64,000 bases of DNA, from the NCBI RefSeq assembly GCF_004331345.1, contig NZ_SJJZ01000001.1, forward strand, positions 930,001 through 994,000. Reading direction: 5' to 3'. Position numbers and translations under genes: made by a program. The notes beneath the pieces are model-generated. The model worked only from the letters and a program-made list of their open reading frames with translations. It was not told the DNA's origin and did no database searches. The DNA comes from Kribbella soli. Lineage in GTDB: Bacteria > Actinomycetota > Actinomycetes > Propionibacteriales > Kribbellaceae. Shown here piece by piece: positions 32,899-42,321 of this stretch (the first letter of the stretch is position 1; the number at the start of each line of letters is the position of its first letter).

Positions 32899-34278
32899 AT
32901 GACGCGGAAGATCACGAGAGTTCCCCAGCTGTCCCCGGAGTGCAGCGTCAACCTGGCGATCCTGGCCATGGCGGCCGATCTGCCCGGCGACCGCAACTCG
33001 GCGGAGATGATGGCGGAGTGCGCCGAGGACCTGGCCACCCACGGCCACACCGCTGACGCACTGGAATGGTTCTCGCGCATCGTCGAGGGTGGCGAGCCGG
33101 AGCTCGGGCCGCACGCGGCACTCCGGATCGCCGGGCTGCTCGTCGACGACGACCTGGAGGCTGCTCAGGCCGCACTGCGGTACGCCGCCGACAACGGGAC
33201 CGGCGACGTCGCCGAGATCGCCGCCGACAACCTGAGCATCCTGGCCGAGCACGAGGTGCCGACACGCACGGAGCCGGCCACCCTCGAGGAGGTCGTCGGT
33301 CGCACCGCCATCGCCCGGGTCCTACTGCTGAGCGCCGAAGGTGACGCCGGCGCCGTGGCCGAGGTTCTGCAGCAGGCCGCCGAATGCCCGGTCCCCGACA
33401 TCGCCGCGGCCGCAGCGTTCGAGCTGGGCAATCTGCTCGAGGACAACGGAGACCTGGCCGGAGCACAGACCGCCTACCGGCAAGCGGCCGAGCTTCGCCG
33501 GCCGCGTGTGAGCGGTCAGGCCGCCATCAACCTGGGCCTGGTCCTGTCCAAGCAGATGGATGTCCGCGGCGCCCACGCGGCGTACAGCCTGGCAGTCGAG
33601 GTGGGCGATCCCGATGACGTTGCCAAGGGCAATGGTCTGCTGGAGCAGCTCGCCGCACTGGGTGATCTGGACGAGGTCCACGCACGTGCCCAGCAGCTGG
33701 ATCTGACCGACCCCGACCTGGTCGGGGGGAGCGCGGTCGCCGCCGGCGAACAGTACCTCGGCGACGGGGACCTGCAGTCCGCACTCCGTGCCTTCGAGAA
33801 GGCCATGGACACCGGTCACCCGGTCCACGCGCCCGAGGGCGCCGCCTGGGTCGCCGCGGCGTTCTACCAGGTGGAAGGAATGCACGGCGCCGAGGCCGCG
33901 ATCGGGCGGCTCGCCGAGATCGGCCGGGCGGACCTGACGCCGCGGGCCTGGTTCATGTTCGGCTGCCGGCTGGTGAACGGCGGCAACTTCAAGGACGGCG
34001 AGAAGGCGTGGAAGCGGCCGGTCGGAGATGCTCGCGCGGCCGCGGAGTGCGGGCGACAGGTCGTCCGCGGGAAGACTGCCAAGGCCGAGGCTGCGTTCGA
34101 GGAGGTGCTCACGGTGACCCCGGACCTGGCCGGGCACCTCGGCGGGATGACGCTGCAGGTCGGTGACCTGCACACGGGGAGCCGCGCCAAGGCGACGTAC
34201 GAGCTCGCTCTCCGGTTCGGCGAGCGCTCCGAGCTGCCTTGGCTGATCGAGGAGGCGCGCGCGAGTCTGACTCGGTGA
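32899..34278 (+). CDS. tetratricopeptide-repeat (TPR/SEL1-like) protein
   Basis: 459 residues, almost all helical repeat. Units are visible at AAAAFELGNLLEDNGDLAGAQTAYRQAAEL, AAINLGLVLSKQMDVRGAHAAYSLAVEVGD and AAGEQYLGDGDLQSALRAFEKAMDTGH. No catalytic or membrane part. Probably a cytoplasmic scaffold. It is divergent from the Pth2-type gene and 29 bases upstream of thyA. Confidence 0.8.
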   Translation: MTRKITRVPQLSPECSVNLAILAMAADLPGDRNSAEMMAECAEDLATHGHTADALEWFSRIVEGGEPELGPHAALRIAGLLVDDDLEAAQAALRYAADNGTGDVAEIAADNLSILAEHEVPTRTEPATLEEVVGRTAIARVLLLSAEGDAGAVAEVLQQAAECPVPDIAAAAAFELGNLLEDNGDLAGAQTAYRQAAELRRPRVSGQAAINLGLVLSKQMDVRGAHAAYSLAVEVGDPDDVAKGNGLLEQLAALGDLDEVHARAQQLDLTDPDLVGGSAVAAGEQYLGDGDLQSALRAFEKAMDTGHPVHAPEGAAWVAAAFYQVEGMHGAEAAIGRLAEIGRADLTPRAWFMFGCRLVNGGNFKDGEKAWKRPVGDARAAAECGRQVVRGKTAKAEAAFEEVLTVTPDLAGHLGGMTLQVGDLHTGSRAKATYELALRFGERSELPWLIEEARASLTR

Positions 34279-34307
34279 CACGTCCGGCCGAGTTGTAGGT
34301 TGGCTTC

Positions 34308-35099
34308 ATGCAGCAGTACCTGGATCTTCTTCGGCATGTGCTGGACAACGGGGCGGAGAAGGGCGACCGGACCGGGACGGGCACGTTGAGCGTGTTCGGG
34401 TACCAGTCGCGGTACGACCTGCGGGCCGGGTTCCCGGCGGTGACGACGAAGAAGCTGCACCTGCGGTCGGTGATCGGGGAGCTGATCTGGTTCCTCAGCG
34501 GCTCGACGAACGTCAAGTGGCTGCACGAGAACAACATCTCGATCTGGGACGAGTGGGCCGACGCCGATGGTGAGCTCGGTCCGGTGTACGGCTACCAGTG
34601 GCGGTCCTGGCCGACGCCCGACGGACGGCACGTCGACCAGATCGCCAACCTGATCGCGTCGATCAAGCAGAACCCGGACTCCCGCCGGCACATCGTGAAC
34701 GCGTGGAACGTGGCCGACGTGGACGACATGGCGTTGCCGCCGTGTCACACCATGTTCCAGTTCTACGTCGCGGACGGCCGGCTGTCCTGCCAGCTGTACC
34801 AGCGGTCGGCCGACATCTTCCTGGGCGTGCCGTTCAACATCGCGTCGTACGCGCTGCTCACCCACATGGTCGCGCAGCAGACCGGGCTAGAGGTCGGCGA
34901 CTTCGTGCACACGCTCGGCGACGCGCACCTCTACCTGAACCACCTGGACCAGGCCCGCCTGCAGCTCACCCGCGAGCCGCGACCGCTGCCGACCCTCCAA
35001 CTCGCGAAGCGCGACTCGATCGACGGCTACGAGATCGCCGACGTCGAGCTGATCGGGTACGACCCGCACCCGGGTATCAAGGCGCCCATCGCGGTATGA
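34308..35099 (+). CDS. thyA: thymidylate synthase
   Basis: Converts dUMP and methylene-tetrahydrofolate to dTMP and dihydrofolate. 263 residues, the length of the E. coli enzyme. The nucleophile is in [13 protein letters not shown] (Cys near residue 148); folate and dUMP sites show in [40 protein letters not shown] and [12 protein letters not shown]. The stop overlaps the dihydrofolate reductase start (ATGA), so the two steps of the thymidylate cycle are co-translated. Confidence 0.98.
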   Translation: MQQYLDLLRHVLDNGAEKGDRTGTGTLSVFGYQSRYDLRAGFPAVTTKKLHLRSVIGELIWFLSGSTNVKWLHENNISIWDEWADADGELGPVYGYQWRSWPTPDGRHVDQIANLIASIKQNPDSRRHIVNAWNVADVDDMALPPCHTMFQFYVADGRLSCQLYQRSADIFLGVPFNIASYALLTHMVAQQTGLEVGDFVHTLGDAHLYLNHLDQARLQLTREPRPLPTLQLAKRDSIDGYEIADVELIGYDPHPGIKAPIAV

Positions 35100-35551
35100 C
35101 GGTCATTCTGATCGCCGCGGTCGGACGGAACGGTGTGATCGGGCGGGACAACGACCTGCCCTGGCGGATCCGCGAGGACCTGCAGCGGTTCAAGCAGCTC
35201 ACCCTCGGCCACACCCTCGTCATGGGCCGCAAGACCTACGACTCGATCGGTCGCCCGCTCCCGGGCCGCCGTACGGTCGTCGTCACCCGGCGACCCGACT
35301 GGTCCGCGGACGGCGTCGACGTCACGCACTCCCTCGAAGAGGCCTTGAAGTACGACGGCACGCTGTACGTCGCCGGCGGCGGCGAGATCTACCGCCAGGC
35401 CCTCCCGTACGCCGACGCCCTCGAACTCACCGAGGTCGACCAGTCCCCCGACGGCGATGTCACCTTCCCGGAACTCGACCCGACGACCTGGATCGAGACC
35501 GCCCGCGACCCCCACGACGGCTTCTCCTTCGTTAGCTACCGCAGAAGCTAA
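35096..35551 (+). CDS. dfrA: dihydrofolate reductase
   Basis: NADPH-dependent reduction of dihydrofolate, 151 residues. The start [30 protein letters not shown] has the catalytic acidic residue and the NDLPW loop; then [17 protein letters not shown] and [12 protein letters not shown] for NADPH. Coupled to thyA by a four-base overlap. The trimethoprim-type target. Confidence 0.97.
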   Translation: MTVILIAAVGRNGVIGRDNDLPWRIREDLQRFKQLTLGHTLVMGRKTYDSIGRPLPGRRTVVVTRRPDWSADGVDVTHSLEEALKYDGTLYVAGGGEIYRQALPYADALELTEVDQSPDGDVTFPELDPTTWIETARDPHDGFSFVSYRRS

Positions 35552-35649
35552 CAACGAGTAGGCAACGAGGTGACCAGGAAGACCTGGAACCGCGTAGATT
35601 GTGTGCGCGTCACGGAGGTATCCAGGCGCGCCTCTCGGAGGGGAACACG

Positions 35650-36912
35650 ATGACTGAAGCCGACAACACCGCTGCTCAGCCCGCTGCCGCGCAGCCCGCT
35701 GCGGCACCGCTGCAGCCGCCGACGGCCACCGCGCCGGGACTGATACTGACCGCACCACCGCCGTCACAGCCGGTGGCCGAAACCGCCGCGCCGAGTATGG
35801 CGCCGGCTGTCGACCCGGCCGCGCTGCCAGGGCTCGACACGAAGGTGGACACCTTCCTGACCGCGCTGATGGCAGCCGAGCCGCGGTCGCCGGAATTCGC
35901 GTCGAAGGCCGGTGACGTGCGCAGCATGGGCGACGTCGACATCCGCGCCGCGGCCGAGAGCTCGAACCGGCTGCTCCAGTCGCCGGTGCGGGCCCTGCAG
36001 GAAGGCGGCCTGTCGGAGGGTTCGACCGTCGGCAAGACGCTGCTCGAGCTGCGCCGTACGGTCGAGGACCTGGACCCGAAGGAAGCCACCGGGGTCAAGA
36101 AGCTCCTCGGGATGATCCCGTTCGGGGACAAGATCGAGGACTACTTCCGCAAGTACCAGACCGCGCAGAGCCACCTCGAGGGCATCCTGCACAGCCTGCG
36201 CAACGGCCAGGACGAGCTCGGCAAGGACAACGCCGCGCTGAACCTGGAGAAGCAGAACCTGTGGGACGCGATGACGCGCCTCAACCAGTACGTGTACGTC
36301 GCCGAGCGCCTCGACGCGCGACTGTCCGCGGCGATCGCGGAGCTGCAGACGACCGACCCGGAGAAGGCGAAGGCCTTCCGCGAGGACGTGCTGTTCTACG
36401 TCCGGCAGAAGCACCAGGACCTGCTCACCCAGCTCGCCGTGTCGATCCAGAACTACCTGGCCATCGACATCGTGATCAAGAACAACATCGAGCTGATCAA
36501 GGGCGTCGACCGCGCGTCCACCACCACGGTCTCGGCGCTGCGTACGGCGGTCATCGTCGCGCAGGCGCTCGGCAACCAGAAGCTCGTGCTGGACCAGATC
36601 ACCGCACTGAACACGACCACCAGCGGGATGATCGAGCGCACCTCGGAGATGCTGCGCGACAACTCGGTGGCGATCCAGCAGCAGGCCGCGTCGGCGACGA
36701 TCGGGCTGCCGCAACTGCAGGCCGCGTTCGCGAACATCTACGCGACCATGGACGCGATCGACACGTTCAAGGGTGAGGCGCTCGACAACATGGCCGCGAC
36801 GATCGGCACGCTGGAGAACGAGGTGACCAAGTCGCGGTCCTACCTGGAACGGGTCTCCCAGCAGAACCAGCAGGTCGTCCACGGCAGCCTCGACCTCAAC
36901 CTCGATCGCTGA
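35650..36912 (+). CDS. telA: TelA-like toxic-anion-resistance family protein
   Basis: 420 residues. After a Pro/Ala-rich 60-residue start comes the TelA helical core: KKLLGMIPFGDKIEDYFRKYQTAQSHLEGILHSLRNGQDEL, LNLEKQNLWDAMTRLNQYVYVAERLD, and QKHQDLLTQLAVSIQNYLAIDIVIKNNIELIKGV. Family members were named from tellurite resistance, but a role in cell-envelope or stress signalling is now thought more general. GGAGGGGAAC before ATG 35650 is a good ribosome site, and TAGATT at 35595-35600 may be a -10. First gene of the ten-gene run that includes PknG. Confidence 0.88.
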   Translation: MTEADNTAAQPAAAQPAAAPLQPPTATAPGLILTAPPPSQPVAETAAPSMAPAVDPAALPGLDTKVDTFLTALMAAEPRSPEFASKAGDVRSMGDVDIRAAAESSNRLLQSPVRALQEGGLSEGSTVGKTLLELRRTVEDLDPKEATGVKKLLGMIPFGDKIEDYFRKYQTAQSHLEGILHSLRNGQDELGKDNAALNLEKQNLWDAMTRLNQYVYVAERLDARLSAAIAELQTTDPEKAKAFREDVLFYVRQKHQDLLTQLAVSIQNYLAIDIVIKNNIELIKGVDRASTTTVSALRTAVIVAQALGNQKLVLDQITALNTTTSGMIERTSEMLRDNSVAIQQQAASATIGLPQLQAAFANIYATMDAIDTFKGEALDNMAATIGTLENEVTKSRSYLERVSQQNQQVVHGSLDLNLDR

Positions 36913-36943
36913 TCCACACCACCACCTGGAGACGGGGGACTGC

Positions 36944-37525
36944 ATGGCGCTCGGCGACTTCTTTGCGCGGCTGACCGGTCGCAAGGAGGAGCCCGAGCCT
37001 GCCCCGGTGCCCCGGCCGCCGACGAACGACGACCTGCTGGCGGCGCTGGTCCGCGTCGAGCAGCTGGTCGCGGGCGGCGCCGTACCGGCCCCCGTCGCAT
37101 CACGGGTCGGCCGGGTGGTCCGCGTCGTACGGGAGACCATCCCGCGGCTCGGGAACCTGGGCGGCAGCGTGCAGGCGTACTCCGTGATGGCGACGGCGAC
37201 CGACTACCTGCCGGAGGCGATCGGCGGGTACCTGAGGCTGCCGCGGCAGTGGGCCGACACGCGTCCGGTGGACCGCGGCAAGACGTCGCTGATGATCCTG
37301 ATCGATCAGTTGGACCTCTTGGCCGCGACGATGGACAAGGTCTTCGACGCGGTGAACCGCGCCGACGCGGCGGCGCTGATCGCCCACGGCAGGTTCCTGC
37401 AGGAGAAGTTCGGCACCGGCTCCACCGGCGGAGGCTTGGCACTCGGCCCGACCGGGTCGACCCCGCCGCCCGACATGGGACCGGCGGGACCACTGGCACC
37501 ACCACCTGGACGAGGAGGGTCATGA
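36944..37525 (+). CDS. hypothetical protein of the TelA-PknG operon
   Basis: 193 residues, not recognised. Acidic/Pro-rich N-terminus (RKEEPEPAPVPRPPTND), a helical core (VRVVRETIPRLGNLGGSVQAYSVMATATDYLPEAIGGYLRLP; MILIDQLDLLAATMDKVFDAVNRADAAALIAHGRFLQEKFG) and a Gly/Pro-rich tail. It sits between TelA and the AAA+ ATPase; the ATPase start lies in its stop codon. A role as an adaptor for either neighbour is a guess. Confidence 0.7.
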   Translation: MALGDFFARLTGRKEEPEPAPVPRPPTNDDLLAALVRVEQLVAGGAVPAPVASRVGRVVRVVRETIPRLGNLGGSVQAYSVMATATDYLPEAIGGYLRLPRQWADTRPVDRGKTSLMILIDQLDLLAATMDKVFDAVNRADAAALIAHGRFLQEKFGTGSTGGGLALGPTGSTPPPDMGPAGPLAPPPGRGGS

Positions 37526-38895
37526 GCGGCGCGGGGGGAAAGTCTCTGCAGCAGGCGTTGTCCGAGCTGCTCGTGGTCGCCGGCCGCGCCGGTGTCGCCG
37601 ACGATCGCGCCCGGTCGGAGGCGCTGGCGCTGGCCGCCGCACTGGCCGAGTCGGCACCAGGTGCACCCGCCGACTGGGGCAAGGTGTTCGAGGGCGCGAC
37701 GACGCAGGACTTCTTCGACGCCGCCGTCCGTGGCCGGCGTTGGCGCGGCGCCCCGACTGCTGTCCTGACCGAACTGATCGCGAGTGGTTCGGCGGAGAAG
37801 GCGGCGTACGCCGAGGCGCTGGCGGAGGTGGCGTCCGCAGCCTGCACGTTGGGTGAGCCCACGATGCGGGTCGTCGGCAACGCGTCGGTGGCAGCTGCAG
37901 CCCAGCTACAAGCTGCTGGCGCCCGTCCACTCCAGGTTGCATCGACCCCGCCACCGAAGGCCCAGGAAGCACCGCAAGAAGAAGTAGTAGCGGAACAGCC
38001 GGCTAAGACGGTTGAAGAGCTGCTGGCCGAGCTGGATGAACTGACCGGGCTGGCTCGGGTCAAGCGCGAGGTGCACCGGCAGGTCGCCGTACTGCGGGTT
38101 GAGAAGTTGCGGACCGAGGCGGGTCTGAAGAGCCCGACGATCACGCGGCACCTGGTGTTCGTGGGGAATCCGGGCACCGGAAAGACGACTGTCGCGCGGC
38201 TGGTGAGCGGGATCTACAAGGCGCTCGGCCTGCTGTCGAAGGGGCAACTGGTCGAGGTCGACCGGTCCGAGCTCGTCGCCGGGTATCTCGGGCAGACCGC
38301 CACGAAGACCGCCGAGGTGGTCGCCTCCGCCGTGGGCGGCGTGCTGTTCATCGACGAGGCGTACAGCCTGACCGCGGGTGACCTGGGCGCCGACCAGTAC
38401 GGGCGGGAGGCCGTCGACACGCTGGTCAAGGAGATGGAGGACCGGCGCGACGACCTGGTCGTCATCGTTGCCGGGTACCCCGAGCCGATGGAAGCGTTCA
38501 TCTCCGCGAACCCCGGGCTGGCCAGCCGGTTCCGGACCACGATCGAGTTCGAGAACTACAGCGACGACGAGCTCACCGACATTCTCACCGGGCTCGCCGA
38601 GGCCGCGGACTACGAGCTGGTCCCGGAGGCGGTGGACAAGTTCCACGAGGTGCTTGCGGGGACCGCGCGGAACAGTTCGTTCGGCAACGGCCGGTTCGCG
38701 CGCAACGTGCTCGAGGCCGCGATCGGCCGGCACGCCTGGCGGCTCCGCGACGTACCGGCACCCACGACGACCCAGCTGCGTCAGATCCTCGCCGAGGACC
38801 TCACCGAGCAGCCCGCCGACGCCGTCGAGCCCGAAGAGGTGGCGACCGTCAGTACTTCGGACGTCACGGAGATCGAACAAGGAGAACAGGCGTGA
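37522..38895 (+). CDS. CbxX/CfqX-type AAA+ ATPase
   Basis: 457 residues. A 150-residue N-terminal helical region precedes an AAA+ core: ELTGLARVKREVHRQVAVLRVEKLR, Walker A FVGNPGTGKTTVARL, Walker B GVLFIDEAYSL, sensor VVIVAGYPEPME and arginine-finger segment NPGLASRFRTTIEF. These match the CbxX/CfqX (SpoVK-like) group. ATG 37522 overlaps the previous stop. The substrate of remodelling is unknown; a partner in the TelA/VWA set is likely from linkage. Confidence 0.9.
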   Translation: MSGAGGKSLQQALSELLVVAGRAGVADDRARSEALALAAALAESAPGAPADWGKVFEGATTQDFFDAAVRGRRWRGAPTAVLTELIASGSAEKAAYAEALAEVASAACTLGEPTMRVVGNASVAAAAQLQAAGARPLQVASTPPPKAQEAPQEEVVAEQPAKTVEELLAELDELTGLARVKREVHRQVAVLRVEKLRTEAGLKSPTITRHLVFVGNPGTGKTTVARLVSGIYKALGLLSKGQLVEVDRSELVAGYLGQTATKTAEVVASAVGGVLFIDEAYSLTAGDLGADQYGREAVDTLVKEMEDRRDDLVVIVAGYPEPMEAFISANPGLASRFRTTIEFENYSDDELTDILTGLAEAADYELVPEAVDKFHEVLAGTARNSSFGNGRFARNVLEAAIGRHAWRLRDVPAPTTTQLRQILAEDLTEQPADAVEPEEVATVSTSDVTEIEQGEQA

Positions 38896-40217
38896 CCCAG
38901 ACGCAGAGTGCGCCGCCCGCGACCGTGTCGGCGGCCCCGCCGGGCACGACGCTGCAGGCGCCGAACGCCAGGACCGCCGGTCCACGCGGCGCCGTCGCGC
39001 AGTGGTTCGCGGGTACGCCGGGCCGGATGCGCGCGTTCCTGATCCTGGCCGCCGCGATGAGCGTCGTGTTCGGCCTCGCCGCCGCGCAGGGCTTCAGCCA
39101 GTCCGACGGCGCCCTCGACCGGGCGCAGGCGAACACCGCGCAACTGGTCCGCATCCAGGCGATCCACACCAACCTGGTGAGCGCGAACGCCGACGCCACC
39201 AACGCGTTCCTGGTCGGCGGTCTCGAACCGCCGGAGCAGCGTGCGCACTTCGTCAACTCGCTGGCCGCGGCCGCCGGGCTGATCGCCGAGGCCGCGTCCG
39301 CGCAGCCCGCGGACCGCGACGTGCTCGGCGCGCTGAACAAGACGCTGATCACGTACGGCGGCCTGATCGAGCAGGCCCGGGCCAACAACCGCCAGGGTCT
39401 CCCGATTGGTTCGCAGTACCTGAAGGACGCGAACTCGGTGCTGCAGGACGACTCGCTGCCCCTGCTGAAGGCGCTGGTCGAGGCGAACGAGAAGCGCGTC
39501 GACACCGAGTTCGACGGGATCAGCAAGGGCACCATCTGGGTCCTCGTCGGCGGCCTGCTGAGCCTGGTGGTCTTCGCGATCACGCTGCGCTGGCTGGCCC
39601 GCCGTACGCACCGTTATCTCAACGTCCCGATCGCCGCCGGCGCCGCTCTCGTCCTGCTGACCACCGTCGTCGGCGGAGTCGCACTCGCCGCCGCGTCGAG
39701 CTCCGCGAAGGACACCCGAAGCTCCGAGTACGAGCGGACCCTGGCGCTGTCCCGCGCCCGGATCGCGGCGTACGACGCCCGCTCGAACGAGAGCCTGACC
39801 TTGATCGCACGCGGCTCCGGCGACGCCTTCGACAAGGCGTACACAGCGGCGGCCGGCCAGGTGGACGAGCAACTCGACAAGGTCGGCGGCAACGGCGGCA
39901 ACCTGAAGCAGCTGTGGGGTGCCTACAAGACGGTCCACGCCAAGGTGCGGACGACCGACGGCACGGAGGGCAACTGGGATGCCGCCGTCGCGATGGCCGT
40001 CGGCAAGGACAAGGCCAACAACTCGGTCGAGACGTTCGGCGCCTTCGACTCCTCGTCCAACCAGCAGCTGACCCGGACGAGTACGGCGGTGCAGAGCGAA
40101 CTGAAGGATGCGCGCGACGGGCTCCCGCCGATCGGCTGGCTCGGCGTACCGATCGGCATCCTGGCCGCACTGCTGGTCGCCTGGGGCATGTCGCAGCGTC
40201 TGGAGGAGTACCGATGA
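38892..40217 (+). CDS. glnX: GlnX-like four-helix membrane sensor/relay
   Basis: 441 residues. Membrane helices at about 47-67, 213-234, 244-266 and 413-433 enclose two extracytoplasmic helical domains (68-210 and 267-410), as in chemoreceptor sensors. In mycobacteria GlnX lies beside GlnH and PknG and passes the amino-acid signal of GlnH to PknG. The same gene order here (GlnX, GlnH, then PknG) supports the name; sequence similarity alone could not be tested. The GTG start overlaps the ATPase stop and the 3' end overlaps glnH. Confidence 0.8.
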   Translation: MTQTQSAPPATVSAAPPGTTLQAPNARTAGPRGAVAQWFAGTPGRMRAFLILAAAMSVVFGLAAAQGFSQSDGALDRAQANTAQLVRIQAIHTNLVSANADATNAFLVGGLEPPEQRAHFVNSLAAAAGLIAEAASAQPADRDVLGALNKTLITYGGLIEQARANNRQGLPIGSQYLKDANSVLQDDSLPLLKALVEANEKRVDTEFDGISKGTIWVLVGGLLSLVVFAITLRWLARRTHRYLNVPIAAGAALVLLTTVVGGVALAAASSSAKDTRSSEYERTLALSRARIAAYDARSNESLTLIARGSGDAFDKAYTAAAGQVDEQLDKVGGNGGNLKQLWGAYKTVHAKVRTTDGTEGNWDAAVAMAVGKDKANNSVETFGAFDSSSNQQLTRTSTAVQSELKDARDGLPPIGWLGVPIGILAALLVAWGMSQRLEEYR

Positions 40218-41209
40218 AGAAACTGATCCCACTCGCCGTCGCCACCGCCCTACTCCTCACCGCCTGCGGCGACGGCAACTACGCCGCCACCCAGATCCCC
40301 GCAGCACCTCAGTCGCCGGCGACGTCCGCCGCGCCCGCGGCGGTGCCGTGCACGGCAGCTGAGAAGGCCGCCGAGCTGGAGTCCTACGCGCCCGATGGCA
40401 CGCTGCCGGCGCCGGGGCAGATGCCGGACGGTTCGACGATGGACAAGATCCAGGCTCGCGGCCGGCTGATCGCCGGTGTCTCCGCCGACAGCCTGCACCT
40501 CGGTTCGCGGAACCCGCTCAGCGGCAAGATCGAGGGCTTCGACATCGACATGGTCCAGGCCGTCGCCGACGCGATCTTCGGCAAGCGAGGCCCCGGCCAG
40601 CCGGCCAACCTCGAACTGCGCGTGATCTCCAGCCCGCAGCGCATCCCCTTGCTGGAGAACAAGAGTGTCGACATCGTCGCCCGGAACATGACGATCAACT
40701 GCGAACGCTGGAAGCGGATCGCGTTCTCGGCGGAGTACTACCGGTCCGGCCAGAAGACGCTCGTCCAGCGCGACTCGACGGCCACCAAACTAGGTGACCT
40801 GTCCGGCAAGACGATCTGCGCACCGGCCGGGTCGACCAGCCTCGACAACCTGAAGAAGGCGAACCCGGCGATCAAGCCCGTCACGGCCGACACCGACACC
40901 GGCTGCCTGGTGCTGTTCCAGCAGGGCAAGGCGGACGGGATCAGCGGTGACGACACGGTGCTGGCCGGTGACGCCGCGCAGGATCCGTACGCGAAGGTGC
41001 TGAAGGAGCGCATCAGCGACGAGCCGTACGGCCTGGGCATCAACAAGGAGAACGTCGACTTCGTACGGTTCGTGAACGGCGTCCTCGCGCAGATGAAGAC
41101 GCCTCCGGCCCCGGGCGGTGTGAGCCCGTGGATGGAGTCCTACAACAAGTGGCTCGGCGCGGACCTGGGCAAGTTGACGGCCCCGCCGACGCCCGCTTAC
41201 GGCCGATGA
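40214..41209 (+). CDS. glnH: GlnH-like amino-acid-binding lipoprotein
   Basis: 331 residues, lipobox LLLTAC with Cys18. The solute-binding fold of the glutamate/glutamine group is clear: RGRLIAGVSADSLHLG, GKIEGFDIDMVQAVADAIFG, NKSVDIVARNMTINCERWKRIAFSAEYY and SGDDTVLAGDAAQDPYAKVL. There are no permease or ATPase genes here, so it is a sensor and not a transport subunit. In the mycobacterial system GlnH binds Asp and Glu. Extra Cys residues (in VPCTAAEK, TINCERW, KTICAPAG and TGCLVLF) may form disulfides. Confidence 0.9.
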   Translation: MKKLIPLAVATALLLTACGDGNYAATQIPAAPQSPATSAAPAAVPCTAAEKAAELESYAPDGTLPAPGQMPDGSTMDKIQARGRLIAGVSADSLHLGSRNPLSGKIEGFDIDMVQAVADAIFGKRGPGQPANLELRVISSPQRIPLLENKSVDIVARNMTINCERWKRIAFSAEYYRSGQKTLVQRDSTATKLGDLSGKTICAPAGSTSLDNLKKANPAIKPVTADTDTGCLVLFQQGKADGISGDDTVLAGDAAQDPYAKVLKERISDEPYGLGINKENVDFVRFVNGVLAQMKTPPAPGGVSPWMESYNKWLGADLGKLTAPPTPAYGR

Positions 41210-42321
41210 CCGTTCGTACGCCGATTGTCTCGGCGCCTCCGCCGCCGGGGCGGATGGGGAGCAGTGTTCCTGCTACGGAGCTGCTCTCTTACCTCGGTGC
41301 GCTCGGGGAGTGGCGGGACCGGCGGAAGGCGGAGCTGGACGAGCTGGACCAGGCCGCCCTGCACTCGCCCGACGGGGACGCCCTCAGTGCCGACATCGTG
41401 CTCAGCATGACGGTCTGGAAGGCGGTCTCGGACCGGTACGAGTTGATCCTCGTCACCTGGGACTCGGGCCGGGTCGGGCAGCAGGAGACCGAACGGATCT
41501 CCACGCTGATCTGGGGCGGCCTGGACGCCGGCGGCGCCGGTGGTTCGCTCGCCGTTTCGTTGCCCGAGGCCTGCAAGTTGTCGGACGCGCTGGCGTCCAG
41601 TCTGCGGGCGAAACTCATGCTCCAGCCCGGCGACGCCGACCTGGCCGCCCGGCTGCGGCAGCTGCGTGCGCAGGTGGAGCGGATCAGCGACCTGGTCAAG
41701 CAGGAGCCGGCGAACGTCCGCAACGACGCGCTCGCCAAGCACCACGACCTCGACCGCCGGCTCGTCGACCTGACCGACCGCAACAAGCGTGGCGCCGATA
41801 TCGGCGGGCTGATCGGCCCGCTGGACATGGACGCGGCGCGCACAGAGCGAGATCTGATCGTCGGCGCCGCCACCCGTAAGGAACGTGCCGCCGACGTTGC
41901 CCGGGCCCGCACCGTACGCAGCGAGCTCGAAGCTCAAGGCACGGCTGTGCGCGCGTTGGCGGACAAGGCGGTCGCGACGGTCAGTCCGGCCCCGCGTCTC
42001 GCCGTACCGGATGTGACCGCGCTCGGGTCGGTGCCGAACACCCCGGCCGAGCTGGAGAAGTACCTGACCCGGCTGGACGCCGTACGGCGGGCGCTCGGTC
42101 AGGCGCAGGCGGCGTACGGCGCTGCGCTGCAACGACGTGACGAGCTGACCCAACTGCTGGACGCCTATCAGGTGAAGGCGGCAAGTGTTGCCCCGGGCAA
42201 CGAAGATCTCGCCGAGCTGTACCGGCGCGGCCGAGCGGTGAGCGAGACCGAGCCGGTGGAACTGGCTCGCCTCGGCGCACTGGTAGCGGCCTACCAGGCC
42301 TACCTGGAAGGGACGAAATGA
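41206..42321 (+). CDS. coiled-coil hypothetical protein between GlnH and PknG
   Basis: 371 residues, not recognised. Mostly helical and charged, with long coiled-coil stretches (LRAQVERISDLVKQEPANVRNDALAKHHDLDRRLVDL; RKERAADVARARTVRSELEAQG). No signal peptide or membrane helix. It overlaps glnH and pknG by four bases at each end, so it is made in step with both and could be a scaffold for the kinase. It has no counterpart I know in the mycobacterial glnX-glnH-pknG locus. Confidence 0.7.
   Translation: MTVRTPIVSAPPPPGRMGSSVPATELLSYLGALGEWRDRRKAELDELDQAALHSPDGDALSADIVLSMTVWKAVSDRYELILVTWDSGRVGQQETERISTLIWGGLDAGGAGGSLAVSLPEACKLSDALASSLRAKLMLQPGDADLAARLRQLRAQVERISDLVKQEPANVRNDALAKHHDLDRRLVDLTDRNKRGADIGGLIGPLDMDAARTERDLIVGAATRKERAADVARARTVRSELEAQGTAVRALADKAVATVSPAPRLAVPDVTALGSVPNTPAELEKYLTRLDAVRRALGQAQAAYGAALQRRDELTQLLDAYQVKAASVAPGNEDLAELYRRGRAVSETEPVELARLGALVAAYQAYLEGTK

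Noticed and set aside
32844-33080. 79-residue N-terminal extension of the Pth2-type protein
   Set aside because: It lies under the divergent TPR gene and its sequence is unlike the family.
35650-36912. TelA as evidence of a plasmid-borne tellurite resistance locus
   Set aside because: No ter genes or plasmid genes are present, and base composition matches the surroundings; chromosomal TelA with PknG genes is the better reading.
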